Source: Marmoricola sp.
Lineage (GTDB): Bacteria > Actinomycetota > Actinomycetes > Propionibacteriales > Nocardioidaceae
Assembly (NCBI GenBank): GCA_025964775.1
Contig: JAOPYE010000023.1
Coordinates: 1 to 58,450 of the forward strand
Reading direction: 5' to 3'
DNA length: 58,450 nucleotides
Part shown: positions 50,725 to 58,450 of the stretch, piece by piece
Position numbering within the stretch: the stretch's first letter is position 1
Layout of the letters: each line of letters starts with the position of its first letter
Translations under genes and position numbers: made by a program
The notes under the pieces: generated by a model
Databases searched by the model: none
Told to the model about the DNA's origin: nothing
Seen by the model: only the letters and a program-made list of their open reading frames with translations

Positions 50725-51126
50725 TCATCCTCCGCCGGAGATGTGCAGGTCATCGGCACCGAACGCGTCGGGGAGCACCTCGTCCATCCGTCGTACGCCG
50801 GTCGCGGTCAGCACCTCGAGCTCGGGCCCGCCGTGCTCCCAGAGCAGCTGCCGGCAACGCCCGCACGGCATCAGCACCTCGCCGTGCCCGTTGACGCAGA
50901 CGAAGTGGGTCAGCCGGCCGCCGCCGCTGAGCACGAGCTGCGAGATGAGCCCGCACTCGGCGCACAGCGTCACGCCGTACGCCGCGTTCTCGACGTTGCA
51001 GCCGGTCACGAACCGACCGTCGGTGACCCGGGCAGCCGCACCCACCGGGAATTTCGAGTACGGCGCATAGGCGTTCTGCCTCGCCTTGATGGCAGCGCTG
51101 ACCAGCACGTCCCAGTCGAAGTTCAT
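50725..51126 (-). CDS. cdd: Cytidine deaminase
   Basis: A 133-residue homotetrameric-type zinc deaminase converting cytidine and deoxycytidine to uridines. FPVGAAARVTDGRFVTGCNVENAAYGVTLCAEC (catalytic Glu and a zinc Cys) and MPCGRCRQLLWE (two zinc Cys) are intact. It is 39 bp downstream of the permease gene and one base before deoA, probably in one transcript with the importer. Confidence 0.96.
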   Translation of the reverse strand: MNFDWDVLVSAAIKARQNAYAPYSKFPVGAAARVTDGRFVTGCNVENAAYGVTLCAECGLISQLVLSGGGRLTHFVCVNGHGEVLMPCGRCRQLLWEHGGPELEVLTATGVRRMDEVLPDAFGADDLHISGGG

Positions 51127-51165
51127 ACCGCGAATCCCTTCCGGTGCGCCCGGGCGTCGACCGGC

Positions 51166-52467
51166 TCAGTCCTTGACATAGGGCTCACCGTCGGCCGCCG
51201 GGGCGCGGACCCTGCCGACCAGCCCCGCGACGGCGACGATCGTCGCGACGTACGGCAGCATCTGCAGGAAGTTCGACGGGATCGACGGCACCGTGATCGA
51301 CAGCATCACCTGCAGTGCCTGGGCGAACCCGAAGAGCAGCGCTGCGGCCACCGCGCCGCGGGGGCTCCACCGGCCGAAGATGAGGGCGGCCAAGGCGATG
51401 AAGCCGTTGCCCGACGTGATGTTCTTCGAGAAGCCACCCACGGAGCCGACCGTGAAGTATGCGCCGCCGAGACCGGCGATCGCGCCGCCTATCACGACGT
51501 TGCGGTACCGCATCGCGAGCACGTTGATGCCCACGGTGTCGGCTGCCTTGGGGTGCTCGCCGACGGCACGGGTGCGCAGACCCCAGCGGGTCCGGAACAG
51601 CGCCACGTCGACGACGATGATGAGCACGTACGCGAGGTAGACCACGAGGTTGGCCTGGAACAGCAATGGACCGATCACGGGGAGGTGGCTGAGCACGGGC
51701 AGGTCGATCTCGCCGAGCACCTTCGGCGTGTTCAGGGACGCGGTGTTCGACTGCATGAACGCGTCGTAGAAGAACCCGGTCAGCCCCAGGGCGAAGACGT
51801 TGAGCACCACCCCGAGGACGACCTGGTTGACCAGGTAGCGGATCGCGAAGACCGCCAGGAGAAGTCCCATGAGCCCGCCGGCGACGGCCGCCGAGACCAG
51901 TCCGAGCACACTGCCCAGGACGGTGCCGAACAGGGCCGCGGCCCAGGCGCCCGCGAGCATCTGGCCCTCGATCGCCACGTTGATCACGCCCGACCGCTCA
52001 CACATGACACCGGCCAGCGCACCGAGGATCAGCGGCACGGCGAGCCCGATCGAGTTCTGCATCAGCCCGAGCACGTCGACCTGGGTGCCTTGGGCCCTTG
52101 CCGAGACCCAGCACAGGAACGCGAGCATGAAGGCGAGTCCGACGACCGCGGTCGCGATCGGCAGCGTGCCCTTGCTGAACCCGCGCAGCGCCTGCCAGAG
52201 GCCGAGCAGCACGACGATCACGCCGAGGGCAATGATCACCGCCCGGCCGGGTAGGTCGATGTTGTGCACCGAGAAGTAGGTGTTCGGGGCGTCGAACTTC
52301 AGGGCCGTCTTGTGCCCGGCACGCACGGCGGTGCCGAGCGCCCAGATCGTCACGATGCCGAGGGCGATGAACACCCCGCCGGTGCCGAGTCGACGGGCAA
52401 CGGTGCGGGTGGTGTCGACCACGTCGTGCTCGACGACGACGCCCTCGGTGCTGGCCAGGGTGGTCAT
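51166..52467 (-). CDS. Nucleoside ABC transporter permease (second)
   Basis: A 433-residue inner-membrane permease of the BPD-type family used by ribose/nucleoside importers. It has about 10 hydrophobic helices and the conserved segment SVGGFSKNITSGNGFIALAALIFGRWSPRG (contact loop with the ATPase) plus ERSGVINVAIEGQMLAGAWAAALFG. The ATG 52467 overlaps the upstream permease stop (ATGA); ATG 52476 would overlap more. It pairs with the other permease in a heterodimer. Confidence 0.93.
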   Translation of the reverse strand: MTTLASTEGVVVEHDVVDTTRTVARRLGTGGVFIALGIVTIWALGTAVRAGHKTALKFDAPNTYFSVHNIDLPGRAVIIALGVIVVLLGLWQALRGFSKGTLPIATAVVGLAFMLAFLCWVSARAQGTQVDVLGLMQNSIGLAVPLILGALAGVMCERSGVINVAIEGQMLAGAWAAALFGTVLGSVLGLVSAAVAGGLMGLLLAVFAIRYLVNQVVLGVVLNVFALGLTGFFYDAFMQSNTASLNTPKVLGEIDLPVLSHLPVIGPLLFQANLVVYLAYVLIIVVDVALFRTRWGLRTRAVGEHPKAADTVGINVLAMRYRNVVIGGAIAGLGGAYFTVGSVGGFSKNITSGNGFIALAALIFGRWSPRGAVAAALLFGFAQALQVMLSITVPSIPSNFLQMLPYVATIVAVAGLVGRVRAPAADGEPYVKD

Positions 52468-53747
52468 CCGTTCCATCCCTTCGCCAGCGCGGCCCCACTG
52501 GAGCCGGTGGTGGCCTTGATCCGGTACAGCGCGCGGATCAACGCCGGTGCCGCGATGAACAGCACGATCAGGGACTGAAGGACCTGGACCAGGTCGATCG
52601 GGGTGTAGGCCTGCATCGTGGAGCCGCCGGCGTGCAGCGCCCCGAACAGCAGCCCGGCGAACACGATGCCGACGGCATTGGCCCGGCCGAGCAGCGCCAC
52701 CGTGATCGCGTCGAACCCGATGCCGGCATCGATGTCACCGGTGATCTGGGTGTTAGTCCCGAGGATCTGGCTGACACCGGCCAGGCCGCACAGCGCCCCG
52801 GCGATGAACATCACGGTGACGTAGGAGTTCTCGACCCCCATGCCTGCCGTACGGGCGGCGAACGGGTTCGCCCCGACTGCGCGCAGCTTGAAGCCGAGCG
52901 TGGAGTACTTCAGCAGCCACCACACGAACGCCGACGCACCGAGGGCGAGCAGCAGCCCGGCGTGCACCCGCATGCTCGAGCCCAGCAGCGGCCAGAGGTG
53001 GACGTTGCCGTCGACCGGGTTCGAGATCGCCTGGCCGTACGGCGGCGCCTGGAACCCGCGCACCGACAACAGGTAGGCGAGGGTGAAGAAGGCGATGTAG
53101 TTGAGCATGATCGTGGTGATCACCTCGTGCGCGCCGGTGCGCGCCTTCAGCAGGCCGGCGAGCCCGCCCCACAACCCGCCGCCCAGCATGCCGGCCAGGA
53201 TCGCCAGGACGACGTGGAAGGGCGCGCTCATGTGCCAGTGGAAGCCGACGTAGCCCGCGAAGATCGCACCCATGATGATCTGGCCCTGGCCACCGATGTT
53301 GAACAGGCCGGCCCGGAAGGCGAGCCCGACCGAGAGCCCGCCGGCGATCAGCGGCGTCGCGTTGACGAGCGTTTCGGAGATCGGGCCGAGATACCCCGCC
53401 GCCGTGTGGTTCGCCGCCGTGTGCGGGTTGTAGATCGCACCCTCGAACAGCGCCTTGTAGGCGTTCCCGATCGCCGATCCGGCCCGGGAGAACGTGTCCC
53501 AGGGGTAGGAGAAGAAGTACGACGCCGCGTCGCGGGTCGACTGGTCGGAGACGGCGATCAGGATCGCGCCGATCGCCAGCGCGGTCACGAAGGCGAGGAG
53601 CGTGACCAGGATCGTGCCGCCCACCGTCGAGCGCGGCGAGGACCCGGAGCCCGGTGGGACCACGGGCGGATCCGCCGGCGCCGCGACCTCCGCGGTTGCC
53701 GACGCCTCCGCCGGTACGTCGTCCGGTACAGCTCCCGAGTCGGTCAT
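52464..53747 (-). CDS. Nucleoside ABC transporter permease (first)
   Basis: A 427-residue permease with an N-terminal Ala/Pro-rich cytoplasmic tail (residues 1-40) and around 9-10 helices, including FRAGLFNIGGQGQIIMGAIFAGYVG and GIGFDAITVALLGRANAVGIVFAGLLFGAL, both typical for the BMP-linked nucleoside permeases. The start overlaps the ATPase gene stop (ATGA) and its stop overlaps the second permease start. It is part of the BmpA-type importer. Confidence 0.93.
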   Translation of the reverse strand: MTDSGAVPDDVPAEASATAEVAAPADPPVVPPGSGSSPRSTVGGTILVTLLAFVTALAIGAILIAVSDQSTRDAASYFFSYPWDTFSRAGSAIGNAYKALFEGAIYNPHTAANHTAAGYLGPISETLVNATPLIAGGLSVGLAFRAGLFNIGGQGQIIMGAIFAGYVGFHWHMSAPFHVVLAILAGMLGGGLWGGLAGLLKARTGAHEVITTIMLNYIAFFTLAYLLSVRGFQAPPYGQAISNPVDGNVHLWPLLGSSMRVHAGLLLALGASAFVWWLLKYSTLGFKLRAVGANPFAARTAGMGVENSYVTVMFIAGALCGLAGVSQILGTNTQITGDIDAGIGFDAITVALLGRANAVGIVFAGLLFGALHAGGSTMQAYTPIDLVQVLQSLIVLFIAAPALIRALYRIKATTGSSGAALAKGWNG

Positions 53748-55264
53748 GACACCTCCTGCGCCTGGTCGAGCCGGGTACCGGCCATCAGCAGCCCGATCTC
53801 CTCGGGTGCGGAGCCGCCGGGAAGCTCGCCGATGATCTTGCCGCGGTACATCACCGCGATCCGGTCGGCGAGCCCGAGCACCTCGTCGAGCTCGGTCGAG
53901 ATCAGGATCACCGCGGCACCGTTGTCGCGCTCGCGGACGATCTGCTTGTGCACGAACTCCATCGAGCCGACGTCGAGGCCGCGGGTCGGCTGCGCCACGA
54001 TCAGCAGCTTCAACGGCCTGGACAGCTCGCGGGCGAGCACGACCTTCTGCTGGTTGCCCCCGGACAGCGTCGAGGCCGTGTGGTCGATCGAGCCGGTGCG
54101 GACGTCGTACTCCGAGATCCGCTGCTCGGCGTTCTCGGCGATCTTGCCCAGGTCGAGGCTGCCTGCCCGCGAGAACGGCGCCCGGTCGTACAGGTCCAGG
54201 ACCAGGTTCTCGGCGACCGTGAAGCTGCTCACCAGCCCGTCGTGCAGCCTGTCCTCGGGGACGTACCCGACCCCGCTCTCCAGGATGCTGTCGACGTGGG
54301 CCCGGGTGACGTCACGGCCGTCGAGCGTGATCTTCCCGGACTTCACCTGTGTCAGGCCGACCAGGGCCTCGGTGAGCTCGGTCTGGCCGTTGCCCTGCAC
54401 CCCCGCGAGCGCGTAGATCTCGCCGGCGTGCACGGTGAAGCTGACGCCGTCGACGATCAGTGCGCCGCCCCCGTCGATGATGCTGACGTCCTCGACCTTC
54501 ACGACCTCGGTGCCGGGCTTGGCCGGGGACTTGTCGATGTTGAGCTGCACCGGGCGGCCCACCATCATCGACGCGAGCTCAGCCGCGGTCGAGGTGGGAT
54601 CGGCCTCCCCGACGACCTTGCCGCGCCGGATGACGGTGATCCGGTCGGCGACGGCACGGACCTCGCGGAGCTTGTGGGTGATGAACACGATGGAGGTGCC
54701 GGCCGCCTTGAGCGTCCGCATCACCTCCATCAGGTCGTCGGTCTCCTGGGGCGTCAGCACGGCGGTGGGCTCGTCCAGGATCAGCACCTTGGCGTTCCGG
54801 ACCAGCGCCTTGAGGATCTCCACGCGCTGCTGCACCCCCACCGGGAGGTCCTGGACGAGTGCGTCGACCGGCACGTGCAAGCCGTAGCGCTGCGCCACTT
54901 CCTCGACCTCGCGACGGGCGCTGCGACGGTCGAGGAACCCGAACCGCTTGGTGCGCTCGTGGCCGAGCTCGACGTTCTCCGCGACGGTGAAGACCGGGAT
55001 CAGCATGAAGTGCTGGTGCACCATCCCGATGCCGGCCGCCATCGCGTCACCCGGGCCGGAGAACTTCACCGGGACGTCGTCGATCAGGATCTCGCCCTCG
55101 TCGGGCTGGTAGAGCCCGTAGAGCGTGTTCATCAGCGTGCTCTTGCCGGCACCGTTCTCCCCCAGCAGGGCGTGGATCTCGCCGGGCTCGACCACCAGGT
55201 CGATGGAGTCGTTGGCGGTGAGCGTGCCGAACCGCTTGGTGATGCCGCGCAACTCCAGCTTCAC
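53744..55264 (-). CDS. Nucleoside ABC transporter ATP-binding protein (two NBDs)
   Basis: A 506-residue ATPase with two nucleotide-binding domains. First: Walker A GENGAGKST, signature LPVGVQQRVEILKAL, Walker B VLILDEPTAVL. Second: degenerate Walker A GVQGNGQTE, signature LSGGNQQKVVLAREL and Walker B-like LLIVAQPTRGLD, the usual layout of sugar/nucleoside importers with one active site. It follows the substrate-binding protein gene, separated by a strong hairpin, and couples to both permeases. Confidence 0.95.
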   Translation of the reverse strand: MKLELRGITKRFGTLTANDSIDLVVEPGEIHALLGENGAGKSTLMNTLYGLYQPDEGEILIDDVPVKFSGPGDAMAAGIGMVHQHFMLIPVFTVAENVELGHERTKRFGFLDRRSARREVEEVAQRYGLHVPVDALVQDLPVGVQQRVEILKALVRNAKVLILDEPTAVLTPQETDDLMEVMRTLKAAGTSIVFITHKLREVRAVADRITVIRRGKVVGEADPTSTAAELASMMVGRPVQLNIDKSPAKPGTEVVKVEDVSIIDGGGALIVDGVSFTVHAGEIYALAGVQGNGQTELTEALVGLTQVKSGKITLDGRDVTRAHVDSILESGVGYVPEDRLHDGLVSSFTVAENLVLDLYDRAPFSRAGSLDLGKIAENAEQRISEYDVRTGSIDHTASTLSGGNQQKVVLARELSRPLKLLIVAQPTRGLDVGSMEFVHKQIVRERDNGAAVILISTELDEVLGLADRIAVMYRGKIIGELPGGSAPEEIGLLMAGTRLDQAQEVS

Positions 55265-55347
55265 GAACGTCCCCTCTCAAGCGTCGCGTTTCACCCTAGT
55301 CGTGCTGCCCGACCGACAGTCGACCATCAACGGGCAGAAGGCGGCAA

Positions 55348-55379
55348 CAGGGGAGCACCAGCGAACTGGTGCTCCCCTG
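55348..55379 (-). terminator. Perfect 14-bp hairpin between the bmp gene and the ABC transporter genes
   Basis: Arms CAGGGGAGCACCAG (55348-55361) and CTGGTGCTCCCCTG (55366-55379) with a TTCG loop on the transcribed strand, 37 bp after the bmp stop. There is no T-tract. It could partly terminate transcription or stabilise the bmp mRNA, giving more binding protein than transporter. Confidence 0.75.
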
Positions 55380-55415
55380 CTGCTCGTGCTTCGGTTCAGC
55401 GGCTTCCGGAGTCGA

Positions 55416-56495
55416 TCACTTCGGCTGGCTCGGCGAGGTGATCTTGATGGTGCCGTTCTCGATGCCGGTGGTGATGGCAGCGAGCTCGGTCTTGGTGGAC
55501 GCCGGCACGACCGAGTCGAAGTTGTGGAACGGCGCCAGGCCGGTGCCACCGTTCTTCAGGGTGCCGATGTAGCTCCCGCTCGGGAAGGTGCCGCCGGCAA
55601 CCGCGTTGGCGTAGGTCGTGACCGAGGAGGCCAGGCCCTTGGTGACGCTGGTCAGGAAGTACTTCGCGTACTGCGGAGCACTCACGAAGCCGTCGGTGTC
55701 GACCCAGATCACCGAGACCTTGCCGCCCGAGGCGGCCGCAGCAGCTCCGGAGCCGAGGCCGGTGCCACCGGCGACCGGGAAGATGATGTCCGCACCCTGC
55801 TGGATGAAGGCGTTGGAGATCGTCTTGCCCTTGTTCAGGTCGGTGAAGGAAGCCGCGAAGGTGCCGGCCTTCTGGTTCTTCTCGTTCCAGCCGAGGACCT
55901 TGACGTCCTTGTGCTTCTGGGCGTTGTAGTACTGCACGCCCTCCCAGAAGCCGTCCATGTAGATCGTGACCGGCGGGATGTTGAGTCCGCCGTACGTCGC
56001 GACCTTGCCGGTCTTGGTCATGGCTGCGGCCAGGTAGCCGCCGAGGAACCCGCCCTGCGCGGTGTTGTACTGCAGGCCGTAGACGTTGGCCAGGCCCTGG
56101 TTGGAGTTGTCGATCTCGGCGTAGTGCTGGTTCGGGTTGGCCTTCGCGATCGTCGCGACGGCCTGGTACATCAGGCCACCGACGGCGATGACCGTGTCGC
56201 AGTTCGCGTTGGTCTCGGCCGTCAGGTTCGGCGTGTAGTCGTTCTGCGAGTTCGACGCCACGTAGGACACCTTGATGTTCGGGTTCGCCGCGGCCGCTGC
56301 GGTCAGGCCGGCGTACGAGGACTGGTTGAACGAGTGGTCGTCGACGCCGCCGGTGTCGAGCACCATGCAAGCGCTGATCTTCTTCCCGGAGTTGGTCGGG
56401 TTGTTGCTGCTGTTCGACGCGGGCTTGCTGCCGCATCCGGCAGCGACCAGCAGTACGGCGCTGGTCAGGGCCACGATCTTGGTTGCGTGACGCAA
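55416..56495 (-). CDS. BMP family nucleoside-binding lipoprotein
   Basis: A 359-residue periplasmic-type binding protein anchored as a lipoprotein: signal LTSAVLLVAAGC with the lipobox Cys, a Ser/Asn-rich linker, then ACMVLDTGGVDDHSFNQSSYAGL, VIAVGGLMYQAVATIAKANP and GGFLGGYLAAAMTK, IIFPVAGGTGLGSGAAAAA, all typical of Bmp/Med proteins that bind nucleosides for import. I chose TTG 56495 because GAGGAGAAG lies just before it and the frame upstream lacks a hydrophobic signal. It leads the transporter-cdd-deoA transcription unit. Confidence 0.92.
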   Translation of the reverse strand: MRHATKIVALTSAVLLVAAGCGSKPASNSSNNPTNSGKKISACMVLDTGGVDDHSFNQSSYAGLTAAAAANPNIKVSYVASNSQNDYTPNLTAETNANCDTVIAVGGLMYQAVATIAKANPNQHYAEIDNSNQGLANVYGLQYNTAQGGFLGGYLAAAMTKTGKVATYGGLNIPPVTIYMDGFWEGVQYYNAQKHKDVKVLGWNEKNQKAGTFAASFTDLNKGKTISNAFIQQGADIIFPVAGGTGLGSGAAAAASGGKVSVIWVDTDGFVSAPQYAKYFLTSVTKGLASSVTTYANAVAGGTFPSGSYIGTLKNGGTGLAPFHNFDSVVPASTKTELAAITTGIENGTIKITSPSQPK

Positions 56496-56544
56496 GGGCT
56501 TCTCCTCAATTGGGACGCCCGGCGGCGTCGCGAAACGATGGCCC

Positions 56545-56550
56545 ACCCTA
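56545..56550 (-). promoter_or_regulatory. Putative -10 box (TAGGGT) of the bmp operon
   Basis: Minus-strand TAGGGT lies 49 nt before the TTG start at 56495. The predicted leader of about 43 nt has GAGGAGAAG next to the start. Confidence 0.4.
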
Positions 56551-56589
56551 ATCACACAATCAGGCTCCACCCGGGCCGCGACACATTTG

Positions 56590-57801
56590 TTATCGGTCGG
56601 TGACCTCAGCGCCCACCGCGGTCGACGCGAGCACCTTGGCGCCGATCGCGACCGCGCGTTCGTCGACCCGCAGATCCCCCTGGTGGAGGTCGTACGTCGG
56701 CCCTCCCGGCGTCCGGGTCCCCAGGCGTCCGAGCGCTCCCGGCACGTGCTCGAGATACCAGGCGAAATCCTCGCCTCCGAGGCTCTGGGCGGTCGGGACC
56801 AGCCCATCCTCCCCGGTCGAGGCGACGACCGCGCGAGCCATGGCGGCGGTCGCGCCCGGAGCGTTCACGACCGGCGGAACACCCCGGACGTAGGTGATCT
56901 CGGTGGTCACCCCGTAGGGGAGCATCAGCTGGCCGATCGCCTCGGTGACGACCGCTTCCGCGTCGGCCCACGCCAGCGCATCGAGCATCCGGACGGTGCC
57001 GACCGCGCGCCCCACCGACGGGATCACGTTCGCCGCCGACCCCGCCTGGACCAGGCCCCAGACCACGCTCACCCCGGACCGCGGGTCGAGGCGGCGCGAC
57101 AGCACGGCCGGCAGGTCGGTGACGAGCTTGCCGAGGGCGAAGGTGAGGTCCTCGGTCAGGTGTGGCCGCGAGGTGTGGCCGCCGCGGCCGCTGAGCACCA
57201 CGCTGAGCGAGTCGGCCGCTCCGGTCTGGGGCCCCTCGCGCAGGCCCACCAGGCCCACGTCCGTGGCGGGGTCGCAGTGCAGCATGAAGAGCGCCTCGAC
57301 GTCCTTCAGGGCCCCCGCCTCGATCATCGCCAGTGCGCCGCCGGGCATGATCTCCTCGGCAGGCTGGAAGATCAGGCGGACCCGCGTGGTCAGCCGGTCG
57401 GCCACCGCGGCGAGCGCGATCCCGGCCCCGAGCAGCGAGCTCGTGTGCACGTCGTGCCCGCACGCGTGCGCCACGCCGTCGACCGTGCTGCGCCACGGGT
57501 CCGGAGTCAGGTCCGGCACCGGCAGCGCGTCCAGGTCCGCGCGCAGCGCCACGACCGGTGCGTCGGGCGGACCGATGTCGACGATCAGGCCCGAGGCGCC
57601 GACCCGTGACGGCGTCAGGCCGGCCGCGACGAGCCGGTCGGCAACGCGTCCCGCGGTGCGTTCCTCGTGCCAGGAGAGCTCGGGGTGGGCGTGCAGGTCG
57701 CGGCGGAACTCGATCAGCTCCTCGGCCACGGCGTCGATCCGGGCACGGACCAGGTCGCCGAGTTCGTCAGCGGGAGCAGGCGCACGGGAGGACACGGACA
57801 C
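56590..57801 (-). CDS. M20 family amidohydrolase
   Basis: A 403-residue zinc amidohydrolase/aminoacylase: the DLHAHPELSWHEERTA opening, HACGHDVHTS (metal ligands), the QPAEEIMPGGALAMIEAG Glu pair, HCDP and C-terminal GGEDFAWYLEHVPGALGRLGTR, as in AmiA/AmiB hippurate-hydrolase-like enzymes. It hydrolyses an N-acyl or amide bond in the cytoplasm. GTG 57801 is the long start; minus-strand TAACCT ends 8 nt before GTG 57795, which may be the real start. Mycobacteria carry two such genes near punA/pmmB. Confidence 0.92.
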   Translation of the reverse strand: MSVSSRAPAPADELGDLVRARIDAVAEELIEFRRDLHAHPELSWHEERTAGRVADRLVAAGLTPSRVGASGLIVDIGPPDAPVVALRADLDALPVPDLTPDPWRSTVDGVAHACGHDVHTSSLLGAGIALAAVADRLTTRVRLIFQPAEEIMPGGALAMIEAGALKDVEALFMLHCDPATDVGLVGLREGPQTGAADSLSVVLSGRGGHTSRPHLTEDLTFALGKLVTDLPAVLSRRLDPRSGVSVVWGLVQAGSAANVIPSVGRAVGTVRMLDALAWADAEAVVTEAIGQLMLPYGVTTEITYVRGVPPVVNAPGATAAMARAVVASTGEDGLVPTAQSLGGEDFAWYLEHVPGALGRLGTRTPGGPTYDLHQGDLRVDERAVAIGAKVLASTAVGAEVTDR

Positions 57802-57834
57802 CGAGGTTACCCGCAGTGGCAGCCCCCGGGGCGT

Positions 57835-58450
57835 TCAGTCCCCGTCGTACGCGGCCAGCAGTCGGTCCGCTGCCACCGGAGCGGTCAGCTCACCGGCCAG
57901 GACGGCGTCGCGCACGTCGTCCCGGATCCTCGCCACCCCTGGGGAGCGTCGCAGCCGTTCGGCGAGCTCGTCGCGCACCAGTGCCCAGGTGAACTCGAGC
58001 TGCTGCCCGGCACGCTTGGTCGCGAGCCCCTGCTCGCCGAGGGAGGAACGGTGGTCGACGACGCGCTGCCAGACCGTGTCGACGTCGACTCCGTGCAGGC
58101 CGGAGCAGGTGAGCACCGGCGGCACCCAGGCCTCGGTGCCGGAGTAGACCAGGCGCAGCGCACCGGCGAGCTCGCGAGCAGCCGATTTCGCCTCCAGCTC
58201 GCGATCACCGTCGGCCTTGTTCACCGCGATGACGTCGGCGATCTCGAGGATGCCTTTCTTGATGCCCTGGAGCTGGTCACCGGTCCGGGCGAGGGTTATG
58301 AACAATAAGGTGTCGACCAGGCACGCCACCGTGATCTCGGACTGACCGACGCCGACGGTCTCGACGAGCACGACGTCGTACCCGGCTGCTTCGAGGACCA
58401 GCATCGCCTGGGTCGTCGTCCGGGCGACACCGCCGAGCGTGCCCGCCGAC
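57835..58450 (-). CDS. meaB: MeaB/ArgK-like GTPase of the methylmalonyl-CoA mutase system (5' truncated)
   Basis: The frame is open to the window edge, so the N-terminus with the P-loop is missing; about 204 residues remain. [42 protein letters not shown] (the [10 protein letters not shown] switch), VNKADGD (guanine specificity NKAD) and the C-terminal helical dimerisation region are characteristic. MeaB guards and reloads adenosylcobalamin-dependent methylmalonyl-CoA mutase, which would follow propionyl-CoA carboxylase. The mutase genes, if present, lie outside the window. Confidence 0.92.
   Translation of the reverse strand, partial: SAGTLGGVARTTTQAMLVLEAAGYDVVLVETVGVGQSEITVACLVDTLLFITLARTGDQLQGIKKGILEIADVIAVNKADGDRELEAKSAARELAGALRLVYSGTEAWVPPVLTCSGLHGVDVDTVWQRVVDHRSSLGEQGLATKRAGQQLEFTWALVRDELAERLRRSPGVARIRDDVRDAVLAGELTAPVAADRLLAAYDGD

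Noticed and set aside
50665..52254. 529-codon plus-strand frame opposite cdd and the permease gene
   Set aside because: Shadow of two well-supported minus-strand genes; no start signal or motif.

Overview
This is a GC-rich actinobacterial chromosome segment, most like Nocardioides or a relative in the Nocardioidaceae. The grounds are codon use, many GTG/TTG starts, TANNNT -10 boxes sitting 6-8 nt before start codons (leaderless mRNAs), DUF222-HNH and MpaB-type genes, and inverted repeats of a TTTCGAGAC...CTCAACCACC type. From memory, the backbone keeps the gene order of the Mycobacterium tuberculosis Rv3274c-Rv3315c region (fadE25-purE-purK-PH protein-birA-accD5-accE5-maf-accA3 ... lpdA-Rv3304-amidohydrolase-punA-pmmB ... 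add-deoA-cdd), with several insertions. The identification rests on sequence reading alone; no search was run.

Layout. 1-1049: the end of an enoyl-CoA hydratase gene and a dienelactone hydrolase. 1121-6905: an accessory module with two paralogous small beta-rich proteins, a sigma-70-family factor, a cytoplasmic subtilisin-like (S8) protease and a TPR-CHAT (caspase-like) protease. This is the best candidate for an incompletely described system. 7090-15322: core metabolism (acyl-CoA dehydrogenase, CoA-binding protein, PurE/PurK, class III cyclase, PH-domain membrane protein, BirA, acyl-CoA carboxylase beta and epsilon, Maf). 15386-24051: a surface-glycan island (two methyltransferases, RmlA, RmlB, two GtrA proteins, a sugar epimerase/reductase, a GT2 glycosyltransferase and a large polytopic membrane protein). 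24096-27706: a second acyl-CoA dehydrogenase, a small membrane protein and the biotin-carrying carboxylase alpha subunit.

27714-34517: TetR, MpaB-type protein, SDR, SpoIID-like secreted protein, LpdA-like quinone reductase, gamma-glutamylcyclotransferase and purine nucleoside phosphorylase. 34533-37492: a cyclic-nucleotide-binding protein, a MerR/aldo-keto reductase pair with duplicated operators, thiol peroxidase and an SRPBCC protein. 37533-44420: phosphosugar mutase, methyltransferase, PH membrane protein, DeoC, an aldehyde dehydrogenase with a half-length partner, and a uridine-kinase-like P-loop protein. 44421-47763: a variable spot with an interrupted small membrane gene, a DUF222-HNH gene and a second TetR/MpaB pair. 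47764-56495: adenosine deaminase, a MaoC-like protein, thymidine phosphorylase, cytidine deaminase and a BMP-type nucleoside ABC importer. The window ends in an M20 amidohydrolase and a truncated MeaB-like GTPase.

How it fits together. The importer, Add, Cdd, DeoA, PNP, phosphomutase, DeoC and aldehyde dehydrogenase form a nearly complete path from external nucleosides to glyceraldehyde-3-phosphate and acetate-level carbon. BirA, the carboxylase subunits, the acyl-CoA dehydrogenases, the hydratase and MeaB point to branched or odd-chain acyl-CoA and propionyl-CoA metabolism. No tRNA, rRNA, CRISPR array, insertion sequence or phage gene was recognised.
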